Positions 45,904 to 54,259 are shown, counted from the first letter of the stretch. The stretch is 64,000 nt of DNA from Verrucomicrobiota bacterium (GCA_029556615.1 JAKQDD010000213.1:1-64000), one strand, 5' to 3'. A program made the numbers and translations. The notes: generated from the sequence alone by a model not told the origin.

Positions 45904-46338
45904 AATCCGGCTCGCGGGGACGGCCGTGACCCCGCCCCTGGTGTGGTGTCCTCGAAGGTGGGGGGCGTGGAACGGCAGGGACCAAGCCCAAATCCGCGCG
46001 TAAGCGTCCCTTGCGGCTCAACCTCCTGGGCTTGACCAGGCGCCGATCAAGCCTAAAACCCACCAGGAGCCGATGGCGTGCGTTCGCGCCGCACGCCCTA
46101 GGCGAGGATCCGGGCCAAGCTTGACCTGTTGACCCCATCCTCCATAGGAGTCAGGACTCCAGTCAGAGCAGCGCCGATTTGGGTGTTGGACACGAGCCCG
46201 CCTCGCGCTTACACTCCCCCCCGGTGAACGCAGACCTGGAATCTCACGCGCCTCGACTTCTGAAGGCGGTGGGACGTCGACCCGCACAGGGCAGTCCCCT
46301 CCGTCGTCTCGAGGCGCTCAACGCGTTCCTCGGTCGTC
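45904..46338. other. 435-bp gene-free gap with repeats
   Basis: The gap holds a half-palindrome CTGGTGTGGTGTCC (45938) like that at 31333, R2 repeat copy 1 (45987-46032), and an imperfect palindrome GTCAGGACTCCAGTC (46152). A possible ORF from GTG 46224 to 46418 (RRLEALNAFLGRHARH...) overlaps the next gene by 80 bp, and I do not support it as a gene. Confidence 0.5.
45987..46032 (+). repeat. 46-bp dispersed repeat (family R2), copy 1
   Basis: CCCAAATCCGCGCGTAAGCG, then TCCCTTGCGGCTCAACCTCC and TGGGCT. It is identical to copy 2 at 53683-53728 and about 85-90% identical to copy 3 (reverse strand, 54380-54423). In one reverse frame all copies spell SRKGRLRAD, so annotation pipelines may call false proteins here. 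Confidence 0.9.
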
Positions 46339-46845
46339 ATGCCAGACACACCGCAAGCGCCGGAGAACTGTTCCCCGTTCGAAAAGCTGTTGGTCATTCT
46401 CGCGCTCGGCGAAGTTGAGTTCGCTGTGGTGGGCGGCGTGGCAGTCTCCCTGAACGGCTTCGTCCGTGCCACCGAAGACGTCGACATCCTGGTCCAGGAC
46501 GCGCCGGAGAACATTCGCCGGCTTCTCGAGTGTCTGGCGAACTGGGGCGAAGGCTGGGCTCGGGAGTTGAGCATGGACGATTTCGCGCCGCAGGAAGGCT
46601 CCATCCGTGTCACGGAGGAGTTCGCATTGGACATCTTCACGCGAATGCGCGGGTTTTCGTTCGAGGCCTTTCGCCACCGTTTGCGACACTTCGAAACGGC
46701 TGGCGTACGGATACCCTTCTTGGGTTCGGAGGACTTGATTCTCCTCAAGCAGGGCTCCCGGCGCGAGAAGGACAAGCTGGACGTAGCCGCCCTGCGCAGG
46801 ATCAGGGAGGAAGAAACCGGATCGCAGGCGCCACGCCGGGAGTAG
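46339..46845 (+). CDS. Nucleotidyltransferase-fold protein
   Basis: The 168-residue protein has the minimal nucleotidyltransferase signature: FAVVGGVAVSLNGFVRATEDVDILVQ (glycine pair near residue 31, then DxD in EDVDILV), a helical middle and GSEDLILLKQGSRREKDKLDVAAL near the C-terminus. This resembles AbiEii-like and DUF6036-type proteins, some of which are toxins or antitoxin partners. No clear partner ORF is adjacent, so it may be a lone gene. Lower GC and flanking repeats suggest it came in by transfer. Confidence 0.8.
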   Translation: MPDTPQAPENCSPFEKLLVILALGEVEFAVVGGVAVSLNGFVRATEDVDILVQDAPENIRRLLECLANWGEGWARELSMDDFAPQEGSIRVTEEFALDIFTRMRGFSFEAFRHRLRHFETAGVRIPFLGSEDLILLKQGSRREKDKLDVAALRRIREEETGSQAPRRE

Positions 46846-46954
46846 CACATCCCCGCTCCGTGGCCCGTGGTGTCTCACAAAGCCCTTCGTGGCACCGACA
46901 GGCGGAGGGGTTCTCCAACCACGTCACACTCGAGGGCGCAGCAGCCGTCGCGCT

Positions 46955-47707
46955 CTATTCCAGGTCATAGACCGAATTGTCGGCTGAGAGAAACCCGGTC
47001 CCCGGCGCCACCTTGTCCGCCCCATCCGCGTTCTGAGTGTGGCGCTCCGTCATCGACTCGACGTGGCCGTCACAGAACGCGGCATTGCTCCAGCCCAGAT
47101 GCCGGAAACCTTGCGTGCCGGCATAACGCCCCCGGAACCCGGCGTCCCCAGGGTTCGGAAAGGGCGCCCGCATGAACTTGTTGGCGCCGCCGCCGTATTG
47201 GCCGTCGCCAAACAGCACGGTGCCCTGGGGATTCCGGACCGCGCCGGCCTTGGCGGGTTCCTGAATGCTCTCGAACTGGCCGTGCCCAATGTAGCTCGTG
47301 TTGTAGTTGTAGCCCGTCATCGGATCCACGAGCCAGTTGGCCTTGCCCGCGAAGGACGGGCATTGCTGGATGCGCTCTGTGCCCTGCCCCTCCCAAAGCA
47401 GACCCGGCACCACCCGGGGCGGGCTCTCCATGAGGGTCGTCAAGTCCCAGCCGCGGGACACGCTGACGCCGTTCTCGATGCCGGTCGAGTAGGCGGCGGG
47501 ATACGAATCATCATGGTCCGCCACGTAGGCGCCGGCCGCAATGGCCATCTGCCGCAAGTTGCTCAGGCAGGCAACGCTCTTGCCACGCTGTTTGGCCCGG
47601 GCCAGCGCCGGCACGAGCAGGCCGGCCAGGATCGCAATCGTGGCCATCACCACCAGCAGCTCAATCAACGTGAACGCCCGGCCGCCGGCAACAAGGCAAC
47701 GGTTCAT
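46955..47707 (-). CDS. Prepilin-type (DUF1559-like) surface protein
   Basis: The 250-residue protein has the prepilin cleavage/methylation motif RAFTLIELLVVMATIAILAG at residues 10-29, so a prepilin peptidase should cut before Phe. The body has CLSNLRQMAIAAGAYVADHDDSYP and a C-terminal FRHLGWSNAAFCDGHVES, a variant of the H-x9-DG motif seen in Planctomycetota and Verrucomicrobiota. No other secretion genes are nearby. It is the third gene of the operon behind the cobalamin riboswitch, 37 bp after the secreted protein. Confidence 0.88.
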   Translation of the reverse strand: MNRCLVAGGRAFTLIELLVVMATIAILAGLLVPALARAKQRGKSVACLSNLRQMAIAAGAYVADHDDSYPAAYSTGIENGVSVSRGWDLTTLMESPPRVVPGLLWEGQGTERIQQCPSFAGKANWLVDPMTGYNYNTSYIGHGQFESIQEPAKAGAVRNPQGTVLFGDGQYGGGANKFMRAPFPNPGDAGFRGRYAGTQGFRHLGWSNAAFCDGHVESMTERHTQNADGADKVAPGTGFLSADNSVYDLE

Positions 47708-47744
47708 TCCCGGCAGCCTCCCATTCCACGATTGCTTCGACCAG

Positions 47745-49268
47745 TCATGGGCGGGTCAACCGCAACCGGTACCAGGCCCGCGTTCCCAGCGGAGCAGCGT
47801 CGGACAGCGCCACCGGCTCGCCATTCGTGGGCGTGAGACTGGCAACGCTCGACCAACTCCCGCAATCCACCGTCCGCTCGAGCGTGTGCCTCCACCCCCC
47901 CACCGGCAGAAACTGGAAGCCGAATCCCGTGCCCGCCGCCTGAATCGCCAGTCGCGGCGGAGAAATTTGAACGACAGCGAATGCGCCTCCCGCGCCGAGG
48001 CCCGCCAACCGCACCGTCCCCGCCCCCGCGTCGAACTCGAAAGGCATCCTCGTCCAGCTTGCGCCATCCCAGGCCAGCGCATCCAAATCGGCGCCGCCAC
48101 CGACGTACCAGGGGCCGACGTTGATGACGAGCGCCGCATCAAAAGTCGGGACGTCGCTTCCGAGAACCCCCGCGACCTTGAAATCCACAGCCTCGAACCG
48201 CCTGCAGGGAAGCGCCGCCAGAGCCGACGGGTCCTCGAAACGCGCCACGCCGGCGACCACGATGCCCGCCAACGCGCTGAGCTCCAGGCGCACGACATTC
48301 CGGGCCGGGTTCCCCGGTTCCTGGAAGTGGAAGACGGAACCGACATTCCCATTCGCCGGCGCAAGGCAAAGGCTGTCGCCCAGCACCGTCGGCCGCACGC
48401 ACGAGAACGCGTCGATCTCGCCACCATCGAACCCGGCCTGGCCCTCGACCTTGACGTAGTGAACCAACGCGAACCCGGACTCCGCCAGGTCAAAACCCGT
48501 GCCGCCCCCGGAGCCGGCATAGAGGTCGATCGCGTCCGCAGCCGACAAGCCGCCGGACTCGAACATCGGCCCGAGCACGGGATTGACGGGCTTGGTGAAG
48601 TCCATCCCTTCGCGGCTCCACGTCGAGTCCGCCCGGTTCCATCGATAGGCGTGCGTCGGAAACGCGGTGTCCGCGTACGGGCCGTTCTCGTAGCAGTACC
48701 ACGCCCACGTCCGCCAGTCCGCCGCGTCCTCGCCGGGCTTGCCGGTGCAGCCCGGACTCACCGACACTTTCATCGGCTCGGCGAATCCGCCCCCGATCAG
48801 CATCAGCGTGTTCATGTCCGCGCTGTCGTCGGCGAATCCGCTCGACGCGAACCAGGCGTTGCCGAACACCAGCAGATCCAGACCATACGGATGCGCCGGA
48901 TCATCCGTGATCGGTTGCTCGAATCGCACGATGATGAGACTCCCCTCGCCCAGCGTCGTGACGAGCTTCCGGGTCTGGCTCGGGTCGAAATCGTGGGCCG
49001 GTTCCACCAGCTTCACCCGCCGCATAGTCGTCCCCCCGAACAACCCGCCCCAGGGATCGTAAAAGTCCGTGGACGGCATCCCCAGCACCGACGCCGGGTC
49101 ATCGTACGGCGGCGCCCCAAAAGGACCTTCCGCCGCCACCACCGCGGCGGCAAAAGGACCCGCCGCCATGGGGTTCTGCGCCCACGCACCCCAGCCCCAA
49201 GCCAGCGCCACCGCCCCGGCAGCGCCAGCCAGGCGCCAGCGCTTCACGAATGCCGACGACGCACGCAT
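47745..49268 (-). CDS. Secreted protein, second gene of the cobalamin-riboswitch operon
   Basis: The 507-residue protein has a signal peptide (KRWRLAGAAGAVALAWGWGA, cut near WAQ). The mature N-terminus contains DDPASVLGMPSTDFYDPWGG, then LIIVRFEQPITDDPAHPYGL, DLLVFGNAWF and YVKVEGQAGFDGGEIDAFS. This reads as a beta-sandwich of the kind found in surface proteins of unknown binding role. The C-terminus has the Verrucomicrobiota RAWYRLRLTRP tail. The start overlaps the previous gene by 25 bp, which supports co-translation. No catalytic motif. A corrinoid- or metal-binding role is inferred only from the riboswitch. Confidence 0.75.
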   Translation of the reverse strand: MRASSAFVKRWRLAGAAGAVALAWGWGAWAQNPMAAGPFAAAVVAAEGPFGAPPYDDPASVLGMPSTDFYDPWGGLFGGTTMRRVKLVEPAHDFDPSQTRKLVTTLGEGSLIIVRFEQPITDDPAHPYGLDLLVFGNAWFASSGFADDSADMNTLMLIGGGFAEPMKVSVSPGCTGKPGEDAADWRTWAWYCYENGPYADTAFPTHAYRWNRADSTWSREGMDFTKPVNPVLGPMFESGGLSAADAIDLYAGSGGGTGFDLAESGFALVHYVKVEGQAGFDGGEIDAFSCVRPTVLGDSLCLAPANGNVGSVFHFQEPGNPARNVVRLELSALAGIVVAGVARFEDPSALAALPCRRFEAVDFKVAGVLGSDVPTFDAALVINVGPWYVGGGADLDALAWDGASWTRMPFEFDAGAGTVRLAGLGAGGAFAVVQISPPRLAIQAAGTGFGFQFLPVGGWRHTLERTVDCGSWSSVASLTPTNGEPVALSDAAPLGTRAWYRLRLTRP

Positions 49269-49915
49269 ACGATCGCGAGCACACCCAGAGCCAACAGTGA
49301 AACCACGCCGGGTTCGGGCACCATCGCCGGCGCCGGCTCCGAAGGAGCGCTCGACACAAACCCCGGCGCGAAGCTGAATCCGTCCCAAACCCCATCCGCA
49401 AGCGCCCTCTCCCCCGCGCCAGTCATGGCCGAAGTCCAGTCCTCCGTGGTCGAGTTCTTCAGATAATAGGCCCAAAACCCGTTGTTCCAGCCTTCAAGCC
49501 AATGGTCCGCAGCGTCCACGGCCGCCCGGACGTCGTCCGGATGAGTGTCCACCACGATCCCGCCGCCGTCGAACGCGAGCGAGGGCGACACGGTGAAGCC
49601 TCCGCTCGAATCGACGTCGTAGCCGATGCCAAGGACCGCCGTCCCCCAGCCGTAACTGCCGAAGTGGGCGAAGAGACGCGAATCGGCCTTCACCACCGCT
49701 TCGAGCATCTCCTGCCCGGTCGCCGCCCCGTCCCAGCGATACCCCCACAGCAGGGATTCGGCGGACTTGCCGTCATTCCAGTCGATGACCAGGGCCGCCC
49801 GGTTGGCACCGGAGCCAGCCCAGTACTGGACATCGTCGAACGTGGCGGCCGTGCCTGCGGCCGTCCAGGCCGCCATCGCAACGCATACCGCGAGGAGGAG
49901 CGTGTCTCGTTTCAT
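49244..49915 (-). CDS. PEP-CTERM surface protein, first gene of the cobalamin-riboswitch operon
   Basis: The 223-residue protein has a signal peptide (LLLAVCVAMAAWTAAGTAAT). The body contains ALVIDWNDGKSAESLLWGYR and later LEGWNNGFWAYYLKNS. A C-terminal PEP-CTERM sorting signal follows: MVPEPGVVSLLALGVLAIVC then RRRHS. It is expected to be sorted by an exosortase to the envelope. ATG 49915 is chosen by the signal peptide, with about 260 nt of leader between it and the riboswitch. It overlaps the next gene by 25 bp. Confidence 0.85.
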   Translation of the reverse strand: MKRDTLLLAVCVAMAAWTAAGTAATFDDVQYWAGSGANRAALVIDWNDGKSAESLLWGYRWDGAATGQEMLEAVVKADSRLFAHFGSYGWGTAVLGIGYDVDSSGGFTVSPSLAFDGGGIVVDTHPDDVRAAVDAADHWLEGWNNGFWAYYLKNSTTEDWTSAMTGAGERALADGVWDGFSFAPGFVSSAPSEPAPAMVPEPGVVSLLALGVLAIVCVRRRHS

Positions 49916-50175
49916 GGGTCTGATCGGGGGGGGTCCTGGCCGGACACGCCAACGCGCGCGTTCAGCCGGGTTCAACGGCGAGACCAGACCGGGAAAGACG
50001 CCTGCCAGGCCGCACGACCCGGAAACACAAACGCCTTCCTCCGGCAAATCACGAAGAAAGGCGCAAACCGTGACGTTCCGCCGTCCCAGCGCCCCGAGGC
50101 GCCGGCGGCGAACTGGCCTCATCCTTCTCTTTGCGGAGAAGCCGCCCTGGCTCACCCGAGCCCGGGCATGACGAG
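49916..50175 (-). other. Long leader between riboswitch and PEP-CTERM gene
   Basis: About 260 nt with no gene. It is GC-rich and includes GGAACGTCACGGTTTGCGCC near the middle. I see no obvious stem followed by a T-run, so the expression platform is unclear. Confidence 0.4.
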
Positions 50176-50328
50176 CATTCTCCAGCCGGTATCCTGACTT
50201 GGGGCTTCAGTCCTCGCTCCCGCCTTCCCGTCCCGCATGGGCAAGACAGTGGCCTGAAGGAGCTCGTAACCCGTCACAGTGGCGCAACCGCCCCCGATTC
50301 TCACGGGGTTCCCGGACACTCGAGAATG
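50176..50328 (-). ncRNA. Cobalamin riboswitch
   Basis: On the minus strand it reads: outer stem CATTCTC (50322-50328), GTGAGAATC, GGCGGTTGCGCCACTGTGA, a GGCCACTG segment, CGGGACGGGAAGG, then the B12-box-like AAGTCAGGATACCGGC and the closing stem GAGAATG (50176-50182). The order and sequences match the cobalamin aptamer, with GTCAGGATACC replacing the consensus GCCAGGAGACC. It precedes the three-gene operon 49915-46955. Confidence 0.9.
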
Positions 50329-50414
50329 TTCCAGCCGGCTCGAAAGCCGGCCATGTCAAAGACCGCCGGCATCCTCCGCCGCCAGCGTTCCGCGCGCAAG
50401 AAAAAACAACTGTA

Positions 50415-50442
50415 GTATGAAACTATTTGGTTGTCGTAATAC
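50415..50442. promoter_or_regulatory. NikR-like operator, site 3 (strong)
   Basis: GTATGA-N16-TAATAC matches the E. coli NikR operator GTATGA-N16-TCATAC at 11 of 12 half-site bases, with the exact spacing. It lies in the divergent gap, 101 bp before the plus-strand prepilin-metal ABC-nikR cluster and about 87 bp before the riboswitch. The cluster encodes NikR, so autoregulation is likely. Confidence 0.7.
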
Positions 50443-50542
50443 CTGACCTCTGCTAGCGTGCACCGCGATGTCGGCGCAACGCCAGCCTTCAAGATTGCAG
50501 CGGCCGAAATCGCTCGCACGCGGCGGGCGGCTTCTGAGACCC

Positions 50543-51190
50543 ATGGCCCGCCGTCGCCGCGCTCGAACCGCGTTCACCCTCGTCGAACTCCTGGTGGTCA
50601 CCGCCGTCATCGCCAGCCTCGCCAGCCTCTTGCTGCCCGCCCTCGCCCGCGCCAGGGAAAAGGCCAAGGTCGCCAAAGTCCACGCCGAGCTCTACGGCGT
50701 CGGCCTCGCCCTCGAAATGTACGCCGACGACCACGACGGCCAACTGCCCCCCGTGCGGGTCGACTGCAACACCGATCTCTCGGCCCACTGGTGCCAGTTC
50801 CCCGTCGAATTGGCGCAGGGAGGCTACCTGCCCCGCGGCGACAAGCCCGGCATGGCCGCGAACATGGAGGACGTGTTCAATCCCGGACATACCTACAAAT
50901 ACGCCGCGCCGGGGCCGCAAATCCTGAATGATTCACCCGGCGGAAACTTCAGGCTCTGGGTGCCGGACGATTTCCCCGAGTGCACCGCCCGCGACGGTCG
51001 CTACTACTCGAACCGCGCCGACTCACCCGCCCGCTGGGTCCTGTGGAGCCTGGGGCCGCGCCCCGACAGCGAGAAGACCCAGGACTCCCATGCGCCCATG
51101 GCCAGCCGCAGCTGGTACCGCCGGTCCGGCGACGGCGGCGTCATCGCGCGCATGGCGACCCGCGACGGATTGCAGCTCAAGACACCGTAA
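50543..51190 (+). CDS. Prepilin-type protein, first gene of the metal ABC cluster
   Basis: The 215-residue protein has the cleavage/methylation motif RTAFTLVELLVVTAVIASLA at residues 8-27, with KAKVAKVHAELYGVGLALEM after the helix. A globular C-terminus has three cysteines (CNTD, WCQF, ECTARD). I chose ATG 50543; the frame extends to 50468 but the extra 25 residues are basic and unlike a leader. It precedes the metal-binding lipoprotein by 47 bp, an unusual pairing. Confidence 0.85.
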   Translation: MARRRRARTAFTLVELLVVTAVIASLASLLLPALARAREKAKVAKVHAELYGVGLALEMYADDHDGQLPPVRVDCNTDLSAHWCQFPVELAQGGYLPRGDKPGMAANMEDVFNPGHTYKYAAPGPQILNDSPGGNFRLWVPDDFPECTARDGRYYSNRADSPARWVLWSLGPRPDSEKTQDSHAPMASRSWYRRSGDGGVIARMATRDGLQLKTP

Positions 51191-51237
51191 CGGGATTCAC
51201 GAACCGCGCGTCGCTCCAACCCCATCGATCGATCCCC

Positions 51238-52065
51238 GTGCGGCCCCCCCCCTTCGCCATCGCCTTCGCCGCCCTCGCCCTCGCCCTCGCCGGCTGCCGG
51301 CCCTCCTCATCGACCGCCGGTCCCGAAATCGCCACCACGACCTCGTACCTCGAAGCCGCCGCCCGCGATCTCCTGGGCGATCACCTGACCGTCCTGCGAC
51401 TCACCGAGCCCGGCACCTGCCCCGGCCACTTCGACATCCGCCCCAGCCAGGTCGCCCGCCTGCGCCGCTGCCGGGCGTTGCTCCGTTTCGATTTCCAACA
51501 GTCGCTCGACCCCAAACTGGCCGGCACAGGCGCCAACGCACCGCGCATCGCCCCGGTCACCCTGAGCACCGGAAAGAGCCGGCCCGACAGCTACCTGTCC
51601 GCCTGCCGCCAGATCGCCGACCACCTCGTCGCGCTGGACTTGCTCCCGCACGCCGAGGCCACGAGGCGGCTCCAGACCATCGCGGCCCGGCTCGATGCCC
51701 TGGCGCGCCAAGCCACCCAGCGCGTCGCCCAGGCCCGCCTCGTCGGCCTGCCGGTCATCGCCAGCAGCCACCAGCGCGACTTCTGCGAATGGCTGGGCCT
51801 CGACGTGGTCGCCAGCTTCCGCCCGGCTGACACCGCCAGCATCGGCGAGATCCAGGAGGCCATCGACGCCGGCACACTCCAACAGGTGAGACTCGTCGTC
51901 GCCAACCTCCCCGAAGGCCGCCGCACCGCCGACGCCCTCGCCGGCCGCCTGAAAACACCGGTGGCCGTGTTCGAGAACTTCCCGGCGCTGCGCCATGGAA
52001 GCGTCTCCTTCGACGCCATGCTCCAAACCAACGTGGCCGCCCTCCTCCAGAGCGCTGCGCCATGA
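51238..52065 (+). CDS. Metal ABC transporter substrate-binding lipoprotein (ZnuA-like, divergent)
   Basis: The 275-residue protein starts at GTG and has a lipoprotein signal with lipobox LALAGC (Cys 20). The fold matches cluster A-I metal-binding proteins, and candidate ligands are His 64 in TCPGHFDIRPS and His 178 in IASSHQRDFCEWLG. The second usual histidine (in HxWLDP) is replaced by a SRPDSYL segment, and Cys 61 and Cys 183 sit next to the two histidines. The metal may therefore not be zinc. The stop overlaps the ATPase start. Confidence 0.85.
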   Translation: MRPPPFAIAFAALALALAGCRPSSSTAGPEIATTTSYLEAAARDLLGDHLTVLRLTEPGTCPGHFDIRPSQVARLRRCRALLRFDFQQSLDPKLAGTGANAPRIAPVTLSTGKSRPDSYLSACRQIADHLVALDLLPHAEATRRLQTIAARLDALARQATQRVAQARLVGLPVIASSHQRDFCEWLGLDVVASFRPADTASIGEIQEAIDAGTLQQVRLVVANLPEGRRTADALAGRLKTPVAVFENFPALRHGSVSFDAMLQTNVAALLQSAAP

Positions 52066-52862
52066 GCCCGGCCGCCCTCGAGCTTCTCAGCCTCACCGTT
52101 CACGCCGGACGCCGCTGTCTGCTGGATGTGGATCGGATCCGCGCCGACGCCGGCACGATCGTGGCTCTGATGGGGCCGAACGGCGCGGGCAAGACCACGC
52201 TCCTCCGCGCCTGCCTCGGCCTGGCCGCGCCTTCACGCGGCCGGATTGCGGTCCTCGGCGAAAACGTCGCGGCGCTGCGCGGGGCGGCGCTGGCCGCGTT
52301 GCGCCGGCGCATCGGTTATGTGCCCCAGCTCCCGCCCGCACGCAGCGAAGCGCCGCTGACCGTCCGCGAAGTCGTGGCCACCGGCCGCACCGCCCGCGCC
52401 GGCCTCCTCCACCCGCTGACGCGACGCGATTGGCAAATCGTCGACCAGTGGCTCGATCGGCTCGGGCTGGCGTCCCTGGCCGGCCGCACCTTCGGCCAGA
52501 TCTCCGGCGGCGAACGGCGCAAGACGATCATCGCGCGGGCCATGGCCCAGGAACCGGAGTTGCTGCTCCTCGATGAGCCCACCGCCAACCTCGACCTCGG
52601 CTGGCGCGAGCGCATCGTCGAAACCGTCCAGGCTCTCTTCACACAAACGCACCTCAGCGTCGTCCTCGTCTGCCATGAGCTGGAAGTGCTGCCGCCCGCC
52701 TGCCGCGCGGTCGTCCTCCTCGAAGCCGGCCGCGTGTCAGCCGCCGGTTCCCCCGAGGACGTCTTCTCCACAGAGCGCGTCAGCAGCCTGTATGGCGCGC
52801 ACCTCCACGCGCTGCACCGGGACGGACGCCATGCGGTCATGCCGGGAGGGGCGGCGCCGTGA
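52062..52862 (+). CDS. Metal ABC transporter ATP-binding protein (ZnuC-like)
   Basis: The 266-residue ATPase has Walker A GPNGAGKTTL, signature ISGGERRKTIIARAM, Walker B LLLLDEPTANLDL and switch VLVCHELEVLP. It belongs with ZnuC/MntB-type importers. The start overlaps the lipoprotein stop by four bases and the stop overlaps the permease start, so the three subunits are translationally coupled. Confidence 0.94.
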   Translation: MSPAALELLSLTVHAGRRCLLDVDRIRADAGTIVALMGPNGAGKTTLLRACLGLAAPSRGRIAVLGENVAALRGAALAALRRRIGYVPQLPPARSEAPLTVREVVATGRTARAGLLHPLTRRDWQIVDQWLDRLGLASLAGRTFGQISGGERRKTIIARAMAQEPELLLLDEPTANLDLGWRERIVETVQALFTQTHLSVVLVCHELEVLPPACRAVVLLEAGRVSAAGSPEDVFSTERVSSLYGAHLHALHRDGRHAVMPGGAAP

Positions 52863-53677
52863 TCGATCTCGTGTTCTGGGCGCCCGTGATGGCAGGCGGC
52901 GCGCTCGCCGGCGCTTCGAGTGGCGTGCTCGGCACCTTCATCGTCGGAATGCGAATCCCCTTCCTGGGCGTCTGCGTGGCCCACGCCGCGCTGGCCGGCG
53001 CGGTCTTTGGCGGGCTCTGCGGCCTGCAAGGACAGCAGCTCCTCCTGCCCGCACTCGCCGGCGCCGTGCTCACGGCGCTGCCCCTCGGCCTCGCCAACCC
53101 CCAGCGCACCCACCTCGACGATAACACCGTCCTCAGCCTCCTCTTCTCCGCCACCATGGGCCTGGCCTTCCTCGGCATCGGCCTCTACGGCATCCTCGGC
53201 AAAAGCGACAACGACGTGCGCAGCCTCCTCTGGGGCAGCCTCAACTTCTGCCGCTGGACCGACGTCCGGCTCATGCTCGCCATCGCCATCGCCCTGGCGG
53301 CCTACATCGCCCTCTTCTTCAAGGAGCTCCGCGCCATCCTCTTCTCCCGTGCCGACGCCGAAGCCGCCGGCATCCGCGCGACCGCCGTCTGGACCGGCTT
53401 TCTCATCCTCACCGCCGCCACGCTTACCGTGAATTTCCAGACCGTGGGCGGCCTCATGATCTACAGCCTCGTCAGCAATCCGGCTGCCGCCGCCTTTCAG
53501 GTCGCCCGCGGCTGCGGGCGCGTGCTGCTCCTTTCGGCGCTGTTCGGCGCAGCAAGCGGCCTCGGAGGCTTCCTCCTCGCCGCAGCCACGGACCTGCCCA
53601 GCGGCGCCGTGATCGTGCTCCTCTCGTCAGCCCTGGTCGGCATCGCGGCGCTCGGCGCACGACTGGCACGGCGGTGA
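52859..53677 (+). CDS. Metal ABC transporter permease (ZnuB-like)
   Basis: The 272-residue integral membrane protein has about eight helices, with SGVLGTFIVGMRIPFLGVCV near the N-terminus and FQTVGGLMIYSLVSNPAAAA near residue 200, the ABC-3 family pattern. The segment FSRADAEAAGIRATAVW is the usual coupling-loop region. It is the last coupled gene; repeat R2 copy 2 lies between it and nikR. Confidence 0.93.
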   Translation: MIDLVFWAPVMAGGALAGASSGVLGTFIVGMRIPFLGVCVAHAALAGAVFGGLCGLQGQQLLLPALAGAVLTALPLGLANPQRTHLDDNTVLSLLFSATMGLAFLGIGLYGILGKSDNDVRSLLWGSLNFCRWTDVRLMLAIAIALAAYIALFFKELRAILFSRADAEAAGIRATAVWTGFLILTAATLTVNFQTVGGLMIYSLVSNPAAAAFQVARGCGRVLLLSALFGAASGLGGFLLAAATDLPSGAVIVLLSSALVGIAALGARLARR

Positions 53678-53682
53678 TCCGC

Positions 53683-53728
53683 CCCAAATCCGCGCGTAAG
53701 CGTCCCTTGCGGCTCAACCTCCTGGGCT
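53683..53728 (+). repeat. 46-bp dispersed repeat (family R2), copy 2
   Basis: Identical over 46 bp to copy 1 at 45987-46032 and in the same orientation. It lies between the permease stop and the nikR start. Confidence 0.9.
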
Positions 53729-53821
53729 GGACCCCGCGTCCTGAGCCGCCCCGTCAGCGGTTCCCGCGGATTTGGATGCCCGCCCGTTGACGCCCTTCCC
53801 CCGCTTGTTACCATCGGCCCC

Positions 53822-54259
53822 ATGAAGACCAAGAGGAGCAAAGGCGTGGCCCGCTTCAGCATTTCACTGCCGTCCGAACTGGCCGGTCAGCTCGAACAAA
53901 TGACGCGCGATAAGGGCTATGACAATCGCTCGCTCGCGGTCGCCGACATGATCCGCGCCCACCTCATCGAGCATCGGCAGCAATTCGGAGACAAGGAAAT
54001 CGCCGGCACCATCACCCTCCTGTACGACCACCACAAGCAGCACGTCCAGGCCGCCCTCACCGACACCCAGCACGACCACCACGAGGTCATCATCGCCACC
54101 CTCCACGTCCACCTGGATCACGATAACTGCCTCGAAATCCTCGCCGTGCGCGGCAAGGCCGCCATCATCAAACGCATCGCCGACGAACTCATCGCCGCCA
54201 GAGGCGTCAAGCACGGCAAGCTCACCGTGACCAGCACCGGCAAGGACCTGCCCCCCTGA
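53822..54259 (+). CDS. nikR: Nickel-responsive regulator NikR
   Basis: The 145-residue repressor has an N-terminal ribbon-helix-helix domain (RFSISLPSELAGQLEQMTRD) and a C-terminal ACT-like metal domain with the nickel ligands in order: His 87 (HDHHEV), His 95 and His 97 (HVHLDHDNC), Cys 103. The H-x-H-x5-C spacing is that of E. coli NikR, so nickel sensing is well supported. It lies 144 bp after the metal permease. Its likely targets are the operators at 50415 and perhaps 44604 and 44642. Confidence 0.95.
   Translation: MKTKRSKGVARFSISLPSELAGQLEQMTRDKGYDNRSLAVADMIRAHLIEHRQQFGDKEIAGTITLLYDHHKQHVQAALTDTQHDHHEVIIATLHVHLDHDNCLEILAVRGKAAIIKRIADELIAARGVKHGKLTVTSTGKDLPP

Noticed and set aside
46224..46418. 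Possible 64-residue partner upstream of the nucleotidyltransferase
   Set aside because: Starts at GTG, overlaps the nucleotidyltransferase gene by 80 bp, and shows no family or ribosome-binding site.
47541..49466. Long plus-strand open frame opposite the secreted protein and prepilin genes
   Set aside because: Shadow frame; the minus-strand genes have signal peptides and recognisable ends.
53472..53717. Apparent small protein beginning MSRKGRLRADLG
   Set aside because: Spelled by dispersed repeat R2 on the reverse strand; the same peptide appears at each copy.
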